Positions 48,856 to 58,279 are shown, numbered from the stretch's first letter. The stretch: 59,693 bases of DNA from Pseudomonadota bacterium (GCA_021848345.1 JAJZUV010000020.1:1-59693); one strand, 5' to 3'. Notes: a model not told the origin generated them from the letters alone. A program made the numbers and translations.

Positions 48856-50007
48856 ATGAAACCCGTCCATCTCGTGCTCGCCGCCGCCGTTGCCATGGCC
48901 TGCGCGGCATCCGCCCATGCCGACGTCAAGGTCGGCGTGGTGCTGTCCCAGACCGGCCCCGCGGCATCGCTGGGCATCCCCGAGAAAAAGACCGTCGAGC
49001 TGTTCCCCAAGCAGATCGACGGCCAGAAGATCGACTACATCTTCAAGGATGACGCCTCGGATCCGACCACCGCGGTGAAGGCGACCAAGGAGCTGATCGA
49101 CAGCGACAAGGTCGATCTGGTGATCGGCTCGTCGATCACCCCGAACTCGATGGCCATGCTCGACGTCATCGGCGCCGGCAAGACCCCCAACATCTCGCTG
49201 GCCGCGGGCCGCCCGATCGTGTTCCCGGTCACCGGCAATCGCGTGTGGGCCTTCAATACCCCGCAGACCACCGGCCTGATGGCGCGCGCCATCGTGAAGA
49301 ACCTGGTCGCCGACAAGACCAAGAGCGTGGCCTTCATCGGCTTCGACGACGCCTACGGCGAGGACTGGTGGAACAACTTCTCCAAGGACGCCAAGGCGGC
49401 CGGCATCCAGGTCGTGGCCAGCGAGCGCTTCAACCGCACCGCCACCTCGGTGACCGGGCAGATCCTGCACATCCTGGCGGCCAAGCCGCAGGCGGTGCTG
49501 ATCGCCGCCTCCGGCACCCCGGCGGCGCTGCCCGAGCGCGAACTCAAGAAGGTGGGCTACAAGGGCCAGATCTACCAGACCCACGGCGTGGCCAACCCCG
49601 ACTTCCTGCGCGTGTGCGGCGCCGACTGCAACGGCACCATCGTGCCGGTGTCGCCGGGCGTGGTGGCGGAGCAGCTGCCGGCGGACAGTCCCATCAAGGC
49701 CTCGGCGATGAAGTTCGCCACCGCCTATGAAGGCGCCTACGGCAAGAATTCGCTGTCGCAGTTCAGCGCCAACGCCTGGGATGCCATCACCCTGCTGGAG
49801 CACGCGCTGCCGGTGGCCCTCAAGCACGCCAAGCCGGAGGACACCGTGGCCTTCCGCGCCGCGCTGCGCAACGCCCTCGAGGGTCTGAAGGACATCCCCG
49901 GCGCCGACGGCATCTACTCGATGAGCCCGACCGACCACAACGGCCTGGACGATCGCGCCGTGGTGCTCACGCGCATCGAGAACGGCACCTGGAAGCTGAT
50001 GAAGTAA
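48856..50007 (+). CDS. Branched-chain-type ABC transporter periplasmic substrate-binding protein
   Basis: 383 residues. A Sec signal peptide ends AHA|DVKVG (cleavage after A22). The mature part is a type I periplasmic-binding fold (GVVLSQTGPAASLGIPEKKTVELF, DDASDPTTAVKATKELI, VAFIGFDDAYGEDWWNNF). It belongs to the Leu/Ile/Val-binding family, whose members next to aromatic hydroxylases usually bind aromatic or hydroxy acids instead of amino acids. GGAGGAG precedes the ATG. It is followed by two permease/ATPase genes and a final ATPase, completing an importer. Confidence 0.92.
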   Translation: MKPVHLVLAAAVAMACAASAHADVKVGVVLSQTGPAASLGIPEKKTVELFPKQIDGQKIDYIFKDDASDPTTAVKATKELIDSDKVDLVIGSSITPNSMAMLDVIGAGKTPNISLAAGRPIVFPVTGNRVWAFNTPQTTGLMARAIVKNLVADKTKSVAFIGFDDAYGEDWWNNFSKDAKAAGIQVVASERFNRTATSVTGQILHILAAKPQAVLIAASGTPAALPERELKKVGYKGQIYQTHGVANPDFLRVCGADCNGTIVPVSPGVVAEQLPADSPIKASAMKFATAYEGAYGKNSLSQFSANAWDAITLLEHALPVALKHAKPEDTVAFRAALRNALEGLKDIPGADGIYSMSPTDHNGLDDRAVVLTRIENGTWKLMK

Positions 50008-50074
50008 GGTCCCGGCGCCGCCTGCGCGGCGGCGCCACGCCCGACCCTCCAAGCCCGACACGCCCGATCGCACC

Positions 50075-51118
50075 ATGGACCTCGGCATTGCCATCTACCT
50101 CGGCCAGAGCGGACTGACGCTCGGGGCCATCTACGCGCTGCTCGCGCTGGCCCTGGTGCTGGTGTTCGCGGTCACGCGGGTGATCTTCATCCCGCAAGGC
50201 GAGCTCATGACCTTCGGCGCGCTGTCGCTGGTGGCCATCCACGCCGGGCGCGTGCCGCAGGCGGTATGGCTGCTGCCGGTGCTGGGCGTGCTGTCCAGCG
50301 TGCTGGACGCGCGGCGCGCGGGGGCGGGCGGGCCGGCGGCGCTGGCGCGCATGCTGGGCGCCAACCTGGGCCCGGCGGCGCTGGCGCTGGCCGCCTGCTA
50401 CGCCTTGCCGCTGGGCAAGCTGGACTACGCGCTGCAGATCGTCGTGGCGCTGCTGGTGACGGTGCCGCTGGGCCCGCTGCTGTACCGGCTGGTGTACCAG
50501 CCGGTGGCGCAGGCCTCGGTGCTGACCCTGCTGCTGCTGTCGGTCGCGCTGCACCTGGCGATGAGCAGCCTGGGGCTGTACTTCTTCGGCCCCGAGGGTT
50601 CGCGCCTGCCGGCCTTCACCGACGGCAGCTTCCAGCTCGCCGGCATGCCGGTGGACCAGCAGACGCTGTGGATCATCGCGCTGTCGGCGGTGCTGGTGGT
50701 GGCCTTGTTCGCGTTCTTCAACTACACGCTGTGGGGCAAGGCGCTGCGCGCCACCGCGGTCAGCCGCACGGGCGCGCAGCTCATGGGCATCTCGCCCGCC
50801 TTCGCCGGGCGCACGGCCTTCGCGCTGGCGGCGTTGATCGGGGCGCTGTCGGGGATTTTCATCGCCTCGACCACCATCATCTATTACGACTCGGGATTCG
50901 TCATCGGCCTGAAGGGCTTCGTGGCGGCGATCATCGGCGGACTGTCCAGCTACCCGCTGGCGGCGCTGGGCTCGATTTTCGTCGGCATGGTCGAGTCCTT
51001 CTCCTCCTTCTGGGCCAGCGCCTACAAGGACGTGATCGTGTTCTCGCTGATCATTCCCGTGCTGCTGTGGCGCTCGCTGGGGCAGCGCCACGCGGTGCAC
51101 CAGGAGGACGAGGAATGA
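50075..51118 (+). CDS. ABC transporter permease, LivH type
   Basis: 347 residues with about 8-9 membrane helices. Landmarks of LivH permeases are present: LTLGAIYALLALALVLVF, IPQGELMTFGAL, LRATAVSRTGAQLMGI (the cytoplasmic EAA-like loop that contacts the ATPase) and GLKGFVAAIIGGLSSYPLAALGSIFVG. The loop between helices two and three is longer than usual. Its stop overlaps the next start (ATGA), so the two permeases are coupled. Confidence 0.93.
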   Translation: MDLGIAIYLGQSGLTLGAIYALLALALVLVFAVTRVIFIPQGELMTFGALSLVAIHAGRVPQAVWLLPVLGVLSSVLDARRAGAGGPAALARMLGANLGPAALALAACYALPLGKLDYALQIVVALLVTVPLGPLLYRLVYQPVAQASVLTLLLLSVALHLAMSSLGLYFFGPEGSRLPAFTDGSFQLAGMPVDQQTLWIIALSAVLVVALFAFFNYTLWGKALRATAVSRTGAQLMGISPAFAGRTAFALAALIGALSGIFIASTTIIYYDSGFVIGLKGFVAAIIGGLSSYPLAALGSIFVGMVESFSSFWASAYKDVIVFSLIIPVLLWRSLGQRHAVHQEDEE

Positions 51119-52914
51119 AGCCCCGCCATCTGTTGACCGCCGGCTTCGTGCTGCTGCTGGCGGTGCTGCCCTGGCTGGTGGGCAGCTACGGGCGCACGCT
51201 GCTGGACTACATCGGCCTGGCCACCATCGTGGTGCTGGGCCTGGTGCTGCTGACCGGGGTGGGCGGGCTGACGAGTTTCGGCCAGGCCGCCTTCGTGGGC
51301 ATGGGCGCCTACACCAGCGCCTACCTGTGCACCGCGCAGGGCTGGAGCCCCTGGTGGGGCCTGCTGGCGGCGCTGGTGCTGGTGACCCTGGCCGCGCTGG
51401 TGCTGGGCTGGGTGACCCTGCGCATGAGCGGGCACTTCCTGCCGCTGTCCACGCTGGCCTGGGGCCTGAGCATCTACCTGGTGTTCGGCAACGTGCAGGC
51501 CATCGGCGGGCAGACGGGCATGAGCGGCATCACGCCGCTGAGCGTGCTGGGCTTCAAGCTGACGACGGCGCTGCAGTACCACTACCTGATCTGGGGCGTG
51601 GTGCTGCTGATCGTGTGGACCGTGCACAACATGCTGGATTCGCGCGAGGGGCGCGCCATGCGCGCGCTCAAGGGCGGCACGCTGATGGCCGAGGCGATGG
51701 GGGTGAACACCACGCGCTTCAAGACCATCCTGTTCGTGCTGGCGGCGCAGTACGCCTGCGTGTCGGGCTGGCTGTACGCGCACATGCAGGGCTTCGTGAA
51801 CCCCACGCCGTTCTCGCTGGGCCAGGGCATCGAGTACCTGTTCATGGGCGTGGTGGGGGGCATCGGCGACCTGTGGGGCGCGGTGCTGGGCTCCTCGCTG
51901 TATTCGATGCTGCGCCAGTGGCTGCAGGACCTGCTGCCGCACCTGCTGGGGCGCAGCGGCAACTTCGAGGACCTGGTGTTCGGGGTGCTGATGATCCTGA
52001 TCCTGCAGCGCGCGCCCGAAGGCCTGTGGGCGAGGGTGCGCGCGCTGGGGGCGCGCTGGAACGCGGCGGCCTCGCTGCCGCGGCGCCCGGACGCGCCGGT
52101 GCTGACCGAGCGGGCCCGTCCGGCGCCGGGCGAGCTGGTGCTGCAGGTGCGCGAGCTGACCAAGCGCTTCGGCGGGCTGGTGGCCAACAACGCCATCGGT
52201 TTCGAGGTGCGCGCCGGCGAGGTGCTGGCGCTGATCGGCCCCAACGGGGCGGGCAAGAGCACGCTGTTCAACTGCATCTCCCAGGTCGACCGCGCCAGCT
52301 CGGGCGAGGTGCGGTTCCGCGACCGCGTGGTGCACGGGCTGGACTCGCGCGCGGTGGCCGCGCTGGGCATGAGCCGCACCTTCCAGCACGTGCGCCTGCT
52401 GCCGCGCATGAGCGTGCTGGACAACGTGGCGCTGGGCGCGCACCTGCGCGGGCACCACAGTTTCGTGGCCTCGGCGTGGCGCCTGGACCGTGCGCAGGAG
52501 GCCTCGATCCAGGCCACCGCGTGGCAGCAGCTGGAGCGCTGCGGCCTGGCCGAGCACGCGCACGCGCCGGCCGGCAGCCTGCCGCTGGGCCTGCAGCGGG
52601 TGGTGGAGATCGCGCGCGCGCTGGCGACCGACCCCTGCCTGCTGCTGCTCGACGAGCCGGCGGCCGGGCTGCGCTACCTGGAAAAGCGCAACCTGGCGCA
52701 GCTGCTGGACCAACTGCGCGGCCAGGGACTGGCCATCCTGCTGGTCGAGCATGACCTGGACTTCGTCATGGGCCTGGCCGACCGCGTGGTGGCGATGGAC
52801 TTCGGGGAGAAGATCGCCGAGGGGCTGCCGCGCGAGGTGCAGAAGCACCCGGCGGTGATCGAGGCGTACCTGGGCGGGCTCGACGAGCCGGCGCCGCAAG
52901 GAGAGGCGGCATGA
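51115..52914 (+). CDS. Fused ABC permease (LivM type) and ATPase (LivG type)
   Basis: 599 residues. Residues 1-310 are a LivM permease (TGVGGLTSFGQAAFVGMGAYTSAYL, MRALKGGTLMAEAMGVNTTRFK, YLFMGVVGGIGDLWGAVLGS). Residues about 340-590 are a LivG ATPase with Walker A GPNGAGKS (K381), Walker B LLLLDEPAAGL (D513, E514) and switch histidine in LLVEHDLDF. The ABC signature is LPLGLQR (489-495), with the usual Gln/Gly (LSxGQQ) replaced. Fused LivM-LivG proteins occur in Burkholderiales aromatic-acid importers. It overlaps both neighbours by 4 bp. Confidence 0.93.
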   Translation: MKPRHLLTAGFVLLLAVLPWLVGSYGRTLLDYIGLATIVVLGLVLLTGVGGLTSFGQAAFVGMGAYTSAYLCTAQGWSPWWGLLAALVLVTLAALVLGWVTLRMSGHFLPLSTLAWGLSIYLVFGNVQAIGGQTGMSGITPLSVLGFKLTTALQYHYLIWGVVLLIVWTVHNMLDSREGRAMRALKGGTLMAEAMGVNTTRFKTILFVLAAQYACVSGWLYAHMQGFVNPTPFSLGQGIEYLFMGVVGGIGDLWGAVLGSSLYSMLRQWLQDLLPHLLGRSGNFEDLVFGVLMILILQRAPEGLWARVRALGARWNAAASLPRRPDAPVLTERARPAPGELVLQVRELTKRFGGLVANNAIGFEVRAGEVLALIGPNGAGKSTLFNCISQVDRASSGEVRFRDRVVHGLDSRAVAALGMSRTFQHVRLLPRMSVLDNVALGAHLRGHHSFVASAWRLDRAQEASIQATAWQQLERCGLAEHAHAPAGSLPLGLQRVVEIARALATDPCLLLLDEPAAGLRYLEKRNLAQLLDQLRGQGLAILLVEHDLDFVMGLADRVVAMDFGEKIAEGLPREVQKHPAVIEAYLGGLDEPAPQGEAA

Positions 52915-53651
52915 ACACCCCGGCAAATCCCGAAGCGCTGCTGCGCGTGCGCGGCCTGAGCGTGAGCTACGGCAAGGTGCAGGCGGTGCGCGGCGTGGAC
53001 CTGGAGGTGCCGCGCGGCAGCATCGTCACCGTGATCGGCCCCAACGGCGCGGGCAAGACCACCTTGCTGGGCGCGGTGATGGGACTGCTGCGCGCCGGCG
53101 GACAGGTGATGTTCGACGGACGCGACCTGGCGCGCGCCGACGCGCAACAGCGCGTGGAGGCCGGCATCGGGCTGGTGACCGAGAAGCGCGACCTGTTCGG
53201 CTCCATGAGCGTGCACGACAACCTGCTGCTGGGGGCCTTCCGGCGGCGTGACGGGCGCGCCGCGCGCCAGCGCGAACTGGAGCGGGTGTACGAACTGTTC
53301 CCGCGCCTGAAGGAGCGTCGCGCGCAGGCGGCGCAGACCCTGTCCGGCGGGGAGCGCCAGATGCTGGCGCTGGGCCGCGCGCTGATGGGCGCGCCGCGCC
53401 TGCTGATGCTCGACGAGCCCAGCCTGGGGCTGGCGCCGCGCATCGTGCGCGAGGTGCTGCACGCGGTGGCGCAATTGCGCGACGCTGGCATGAGCGTGCT
53501 GCTGATCGAGCAGAACGCGCGCGCGGCGCTGCAGGTGGCCGACTTCGGCTACGTGCTCGAGCTGGGCGAGGTGTCCATGCACGGCCCGGCGCAGCAACTG
53601 CTGCACGACCCCAAGGTGGAGGCCACCTACCTGGGCATGCTGAAGGAATAG
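52911..53651 (+). CDS. ABC transporter ATPase, LivF type
   Basis: 246 residues with Walker A GPNGAGKTT (about 43-51), signature LSGGERQML, Walker B LLMLDEPSLGL and H-loop region LLIEQNAR. The GIGLVTEKRDLFGSMSVHDNLLLGAF segment is typical of LivF. It pairs with the ATPase half of the fused protein to power the importer. Overlaps the preceding gene by 4 bp. Confidence 0.95.
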   Translation: MNTPANPEALLRVRGLSVSYGKVQAVRGVDLEVPRGSIVTVIGPNGAGKTTLLGAVMGLLRAGGQVMFDGRDLARADAQQRVEAGIGLVTEKRDLFGSMSVHDNLLLGAFRRRDGRAARQRELERVYELFPRLKERRAQAAQTLSGGERQMLALGRALMGAPRLLMLDEPSLGLAPRIVREVLHAVAQLRDAGMSVLLIEQNARAALQVADFGYVLELGEVSMHGPAQQLLHDPKVEATYLGMLKE

Positions 53652-53756
53652 GCGCCGGCGCGCGCGGGCCGCTCGCATCGCGCCGCGCGGATGTATGCTG
53701 GTCGGTGCCGCGCCCGGGCGCGGCCACGCATTCGAGGACTTCGCCAGGAATCCGCC

Positions 53757-55163
53757 ATGAACGACCGTATCCCGCCCGCGGCGTTGCGCCGCGAGGCGCC
53801 CGCCGAACTGCTGGGCCAGCTGGCCGAACGCTTCGGCGATGCCTTCAGCACCGCGCGCGCCGTGTGCGAGCAGCACGGCCGCGACGAATCCCCCTTCGAC
53901 GTCGCTCCGCCGTCGGGCGTGGTGTTCTGCAGCGCCACCGAGGACGTGGCCGACGCCGTGCGCCTGTGCGCCGCGCACGGCGTGCCGGTGATCGCCTTCG
54001 GCGCCGGCTCCTCGCTGGAAGGCCAGTTGCTGGCGGTGCAGGGCGGCATCACGCTGGACCTCACGCGCATGAACCGGGTGCTCGACGTCGCCGCCGAGGA
54101 CATGCTGGTGACCGTGCAGGCCGGCGTCACGCGCCTGCAGCTCAACGAGGAACTGCGCCACAGCGGCCTGTTCTTCCCCATCGACCCGGGCGCCGACGCC
54201 ACGCTGGGCGGCATGACCGCCACGCGCGCCAGCGGCACCAACGCCGTGCGCTACGGCACCATGCGCGACAACGTGCTGGCGCTCACCGTGGTGCTGGCCG
54301 ACGGACGCGTGGTGCGCACCGGCACGCGGGCGCGCAAGAGCAGCGCCGGCTACGACCTGACCCGCCTGTTCATCGGCAGCGAGGGCACGCTGGGCATCGT
54401 CACCGAGGTCACGCTGCGCCTGCATCCGCAGCCGCAGGCGGTGGCCGCCGCGGTGTGCTCCTTCCCCGACGTCGCCGCCGCGGTGGACTGCACCATCGAA
54501 CTCATCCAGGCGGCGGTGCCGATCGCCCGTTGCGAACTCATGGACGCGCACGCGGTGCGCGCGGTCAACGCCCACGATCACCTGGGCCTGCCCGAGCAGC
54601 CGCTGCTGCTGATGGAGTTCCACGGCACCTCCGAGGGCGTGCGCGAGCAGGCGCAGACCGCCCAGGAGATCGCCGCCGGCCACCGGGGATCGGACTTCGC
54701 CTGGGCCGACACCCCGGAGGAGCGCACCCGGCTGTGGAAGGCGCGGCACCACGCCTACCTGTCGGCGCTGCAGACCCGCCCCGGCTGCCGCTGCGTGACC
54801 ACCGACACCTGCGTGCCCATCTCGCGCCTGGCCGAGAGCATCAACGACACCGTGGCCGAGGCCGATGCGGCGGGGCTGCCGTACTTCGTGGTCGGTCACG
54901 TGGGCGACGGCAATTTCCACGTCGGCTACCTGATCGACCCCCAGCGCCCCGAGGAACGCGACCTGGCCGAAAGCCTCAACGCCAGCCTGGTGCGCCGGGC
55001 CTTGCGCCTGGGCGGCACCTGCACCGGCGAGCACGGCGTGGGCCTGCACAAGCAGGAGTTCCTGCGCGAGGAGGCCGGGGAGCTGGCCATCGACCTGATG
55101 CGCGCGGTCAAGCAGGCGCTGGATCCGGCCGGCATCCTCAACCCGGGCAAGATCTTCCGCTGA
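53757..55163 (+). CDS. FAD-linked 2-hydroxy-acid oxidase/dehydrogenase (GlcD/D-lactate dehydrogenase type)
   Basis: 468 residues. A PCMH-type FAD-binding domain (about 40-220: FGAGSSLEGQLLAVQGGITLDLTRMN, PIDPGADATLGGMTATRASGTNAVRYGTMRDNVL, GYDLTRLFIGSEGTLGIVTEVT) is followed by a FAD-oxidase C domain (GHVGDGNFHVGYLIDP, GTCTGEHGVGLHKQEFL, AGILNPGKIF). These enzymes oxidise glycolate, D-lactate or related 2-hydroxy acids and pass electrons to quinone or cytochrome. It follows the ABC operon by 105 bp and may be the next catabolic step; glcE/glcF partners are absent. Confidence 0.9.
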   Translation: MNDRIPPAALRREAPAELLGQLAERFGDAFSTARAVCEQHGRDESPFDVAPPSGVVFCSATEDVADAVRLCAAHGVPVIAFGAGSSLEGQLLAVQGGITLDLTRMNRVLDVAAEDMLVTVQAGVTRLQLNEELRHSGLFFPIDPGADATLGGMTATRASGTNAVRYGTMRDNVLALTVVLADGRVVRTGTRARKSSAGYDLTRLFIGSEGTLGIVTEVTLRLHPQPQAVAAAVCSFPDVAAAVDCTIELIQAAVPIARCELMDAHAVRAVNAHDHLGLPEQPLLLMEFHGTSEGVREQAQTAQEIAAGHRGSDFAWADTPEERTRLWKARHHAYLSALQTRPGCRCVTTDTCVPISRLAESINDTVAEADAAGLPYFVVGHVGDGNFHVGYLIDPQRPEERDLAESLNASLVRRALRLGGTCTGEHGVGLHKQEFLREEAGELAIDLMRAVKQALDPAGILNPGKIFR

Positions 55164-55207
55164 GCCCGGCGGGCAGGGCGCTTCGACACCGCGCGCAGGC
55201 TCGATCC

Positions 55208-55933
55208 ATGTGCGGCCGCTACGTTCTCAAGAGCGCCCCGCGGCGCATCCTGGAGCAGTTCGGCGTGGTCGACGGCCGCGGCGAGACCTCGCGCAGCGAG
55301 GAGTGGCGCCCGCGCTTCAACCTCTCGCCGAGCCAGTTCGCCCCCGTCGTGCGCTCGGACCCGCAGGGTGCGCGCCTGGACATGCTGCGCTGGGGCCTGG
55401 TGCCGCCGTGGGCCCACGACGAGACCTTCGCGCAGCGCACGGTCAACGCACGCGGCGAGACGGCGGGCCGGCTGCCGGCCTTCCGCGCGGCCTTCAAGGC
55501 GCGGCGCTGCATCGTGCCGGCCGACGGGTTCTACGAGTGGCAGTACGTGCAGGGCAGCACCCACAAGCAGCCCTGGTACATCCACCGCCGCGACGGCGAA
55601 CTGCTGGCCTTCGCCGGCCTGTGGGAACACTGGCAGCCCCGCGGCCGGGCCGAGGCCCTGCACACCTTCACCATCATCACCACCGAGGCGAACGCCTGGA
55701 TGACCCCGGTGCACACCCGCATGCCGGCGATCCTGGATCCCGCGGGCGTCAAGGCCTGGCTGGACCTCGCGACCACGCCCGAGGCCCTGCAGGCGCTGCT
55801 GGCGCCGGCCCCCGAGGACGCGTTGGACAGGTACCCCGTCGGCCGCGCGGTGGGCAATCCGCGCAACGACTCGCCGGAGTTGCTGGAGCGGCAGGACCTG
55901 CCGGAGGGTGCTGCGCTGCCGGACCCCCGCTGA
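55208..55933 (+). CDS. yedK: SRAP protein (YedK/HMCES-type abasic-site DNA-protein crosslinker), copy 1, intact
   Basis: 241 residues starting MCGRYV, so Cys2 becomes the N-terminal nucleophile after Met removal. The other active-site residues are visible: N80 (TVNARGE), E110 (DGFYEW) and H169 (PVHTRMP). SRAP proteins form a thiazolidine link to abasic sites in single-stranded DNA and shield them. The central part (55277-55738) is repeated identically in the second, 5'-altered copy 3,051 bp downstream. The gene follows the oxidase by 44 bp. Confidence 0.95.
   Translation: MCGRYVLKSAPRRILEQFGVVDGRGETSRSEEWRPRFNLSPSQFAPVVRSDPQGARLDMLRWGLVPPWAHDETFAQRTVNARGETAGRLPAFRAAFKARRCIVPADGFYEWQYVQGSTHKQPWYIHRRDGELLAFAGLWEHWQPRGRAEALHTFTIITTEANAWMTPVHTRMPAILDPAGVKAWLDLATTPEALQALLAPAPEDALDRYPVGRAVGNPRNDSPELLERQDLPEGAALPDPR
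55277..55738 (+). repeat. 462-bp direct repeat, copy A (within SRAP copy 1)
   Basis: Reading both stretches base by base, I find no difference between 55277-55738 and 58328-58789 (constant offset 3,051). Outside this core the homology drops at once: two mismatches at 55275-55276 on the left, and scattered differences from 55739 on the right. The direct orientation makes the 3,051-bp interval excisable by homologous recombination. Confidence 0.9.
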
Positions 55934-56779
55934 GGGCGATACGTGGAGCAACTATGGCGCATCGCAAATGGTGCAGCACTGGCGCCTCCGCGATCGCCCA
56001 ACGGGGAAGACGCCGGTAGAGGGGCCCGTTGATCGCAATCATCGAGCAGGGCCGTTTTCCCCATTCCTATCGCCGCGCAGGGCGGTGGCCGTAAGGGCGC
56101 TCTGTCCGGTTCCGTTCAGGACGACCTGCGAGCGCACGTTCCGAATCGCTCCATGGAACACGCGCCACGGCGACTACAAGTCGCTTCATATAATTCTGCC
56201 CATGTGTCAAGCCATGGACTATTCTTCGCAATCGATGCCCGAATGCTGTAGCCGTGCCCGGTGCGCCATCGAGCGCATGACCCCGAGACAGCAGAAGACC
56301 TTGGGCGCGTCCGCACCGACTTGAGCGACGCCTTCCGGCCGGTGGGGCACGGTGCTGGTCGCGGAAAGGGGTGCGGCGGCTGCGGAGCATCGATCTGAGT
56401 CAACCGCAAGCGCATGGATGCAGTCGTCCCGGCGGGCAGGCGTAATCGCGTACTTGGCATCGCTTTCAGGCTGTTAATCTGGAAATGCTCGACGATGAAA
56501 TCCCGCTTGATGACTCTGAGCAGTCGCTCGGTCGTCCGGCCGGAGCTTGCTGACATGAGCGGAAGAAGCAACGCCGACCAAATCGCCTAATTGTGAGTGA
56601 GGCCCTGTCGATCGCCTGCGGCGATGGGCTGAATCAAGAGAGATATTGGTGATGTATTTGCGCCGAATGATTGTAAATGATTTTCTTTTTTGAGGGTAAA
56701 ACAATATTTTTCATCAAGCGAGAGGCTTCAATCCATTTCTTGATGTGCGGTGCGAGGTATTGTTGACGAGCGAGCGAAA
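55934..56779. other. Gene-free transition zone between SRAP copy 1 and the AT-rich gene
   Basis: About 850 bp. Up to about 56580 the base composition is only moderately G+C-rich and open frames on both strands lack recognisable domains, codon bias or ribosome sites; they may be decayed genes. From about 56590 the sequence becomes strongly AT-rich (for example the T/A runs at 56640-56715), continuous with the following gene, and probably holds its promoter. No transposase, terminal inverted repeats or tRNA were recognised. Confidence 0.5.
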
Positions 56780-58102
56780 ATGAGAAAAAAGCGCGGAATA
56801 GGCGAGCTGGACGGGGTGGAGAACATTGCGAAGATCGTCATGTTTTCTTTGTTGGCCTCGATAATGATTATTGGGGTGTTTTCGGCGAGGGGTCTGTTCG
56901 CTGATGGTTCGTATTTCATGTTTCAGATGCTGCAGAGAAAAGGGTTCTTTGTTTTTGATGAGCCGCGGATTTTTGCGCAAATAATAACGCAGGCGCCGGT
57001 GGTTATGGCGATGCGCGCTGGAATCGACAATATGTCGGTGCTGATCAGGCTGCAAAGCTTTGGGTTGATCGGTATCCCGTTGTTGCTCTGGGTTTCGGCA
57101 CTGCTGATTAGTTTTTGGAGTGAGTGGTTTTGGTATTTTTGCTTGGCCTTTGCGGTAACCTACTTGACTGCTGGTTTTTTTTCCGTCGGGGAATACAATC
57201 TGGCCTACGCGGCAGTTGCCCTCGCGGCGGCAATATTGTTGGGGGAAAGGATTGGATTTTGGAGATTGCTGACGCTGCTCTCGATGGCTTTTCTGCTAAC
57301 CAGGTCGTACGAGGCTATGGTATTTTTAGGGCCTCTGTTGTTTGCGATGTCGATTTATCGCGCGCATATCGATGAAGAATTGCCGATCAGTGCGCGTGGG
57401 GGTTTAGTGCTGGCGGCCTTTTTATTTGCTGTCGCCGCGGCAATAGCGGGGTGGTCGATCCTATTTCCGAGAGATCCTGTAAATTTGGCGGGCGCAGAGG
57501 ACTTGATGGCGGTTGTAGAGCAGAAATTTTTTATATGGGTTGCGGTTGAGGTTGTTGTTTCTGCGATCTTGCTTCTTAATGTGCGCGTGCGAGTCACTTG
57601 GGTTTTTTTGGTTGTTGGTGTTGTTTTTGATGCTCTGTTACTTTTTCGGGTCGGGTGGACCAGTTCTCCGGATGGGAATTATAAATTTCGAGCTGTTGCC
57701 GGGCTGCTCCTCTTTGTTGTGTTGGCCTGGATGGCAGCGGTATCGATTCTTCCCTGGAAGAGGGGGGTGGGTATTAGGTTGGGTGCCCTAAACGTTTTTT
57801 TGCTTACAATTTCACTTTCTGTTTCGTTTTTCCAATATAATTTTGGCTTTATGGGGTGGGTCGGGAGGCTGGATCGGGTTGCGTTGAAAATTCATCATGA
57901 CGTACCGATGAAAGACACGGCGATTGATGATCGTGGCTCTTTGTACGATTGGGGGTGGACGGATCCCTGGCTGACCGCCATTTTAAAAGGGGGTGGGAAA
58001 GGAGTGGTTTTGAGTTATTCGAATTTCTGGAATAAGCAATTTTTGAGTGAGTGTCGAGGGGGCTGTCTGGGTAGCTACAAGAAGCCTGGCTCGGTATATT
58101 GA
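56780..58102 (+). CDS. AT-rich polytopic membrane protein of unknown function
   Basis: 440 residues with about 11-12 hydrophobic helices, for example IVMFSLLASIMIIGVFSA, IGIPLLLWVSALLISFW and FRAVAGLLLFVVLAWMAAV. Notable conserved-looking positions are the SRAP-unrelated segments SYFMFQMLQRKGFF, EPRIFAQIITQAP, LLTRSYEAMVFLGPLL and FPRDPVNLAGAEDL. The general shape recalls membrane glycosyltransferase-like or O-antigen-modifying proteins, but no catalytic motif is certain and I do not assign a function. Codon use (many TTT, ATT, GTT, AAA codons) is quite unlike all neighbours, a sign of horizontal transfer. ATG 56780 preferred over an in-frame GTG at 56750. Confidence 0.75.
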   Translation: MRKKRGIGELDGVENIAKIVMFSLLASIMIIGVFSARGLFADGSYFMFQMLQRKGFFVFDEPRIFAQIITQAPVVMAMRAGIDNMSVLIRLQSFGLIGIPLLLWVSALLISFWSEWFWYFCLAFAVTYLTAGFFSVGEYNLAYAAVALAAAILLGERIGFWRLLTLLSMAFLLTRSYEAMVFLGPLLFAMSIYRAHIDEELPISARGGLVLAAFLFAVAAAIAGWSILFPRDPVNLAGAEDLMAVVEQKFFIWVAVEVVVSAILLLNVRVRVTWVFLVVGVVFDALLLFRVGWTSSPDGNYKFRAVAGLLLFVVLAWMAAVSILPWKRGVGIRLGALNVFLLTISLSVSFFQYNFGFMGWVGRLDRVALKIHHDVPMKDTAIDDRGSLYDWGWTDPWLTAILKGGGKGVVLSYSNFWNKQFLSECRGGCLGSYKKPGSVY

Positions 58103-58279
58103 AATGATCTTGCTCGGCCACTGCGTTCGCCCAGGACCCTGGCCGCTGCGGTGATCGGCACTGCGAATGGACCCAGAGACTCCGCCGGCCCTGTTCGGGG
58201 CAAGGGAGCTGAATGCAACGCATCCGGGGCTGCGCGAGGTGCGTATGCCTGTGCTTGAAGAGGTCTGAGGAGGCATGGG

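Noticed and set aside
55908..56324. A 138-codon plus-strand frame after SRAP copy 1, and minus-strand frames at 56116-56704
   Set aside because: No recognised domain, no ribosome site, start inside the SRAP gene for the first; composition looks like non-coding or decayed sequence.
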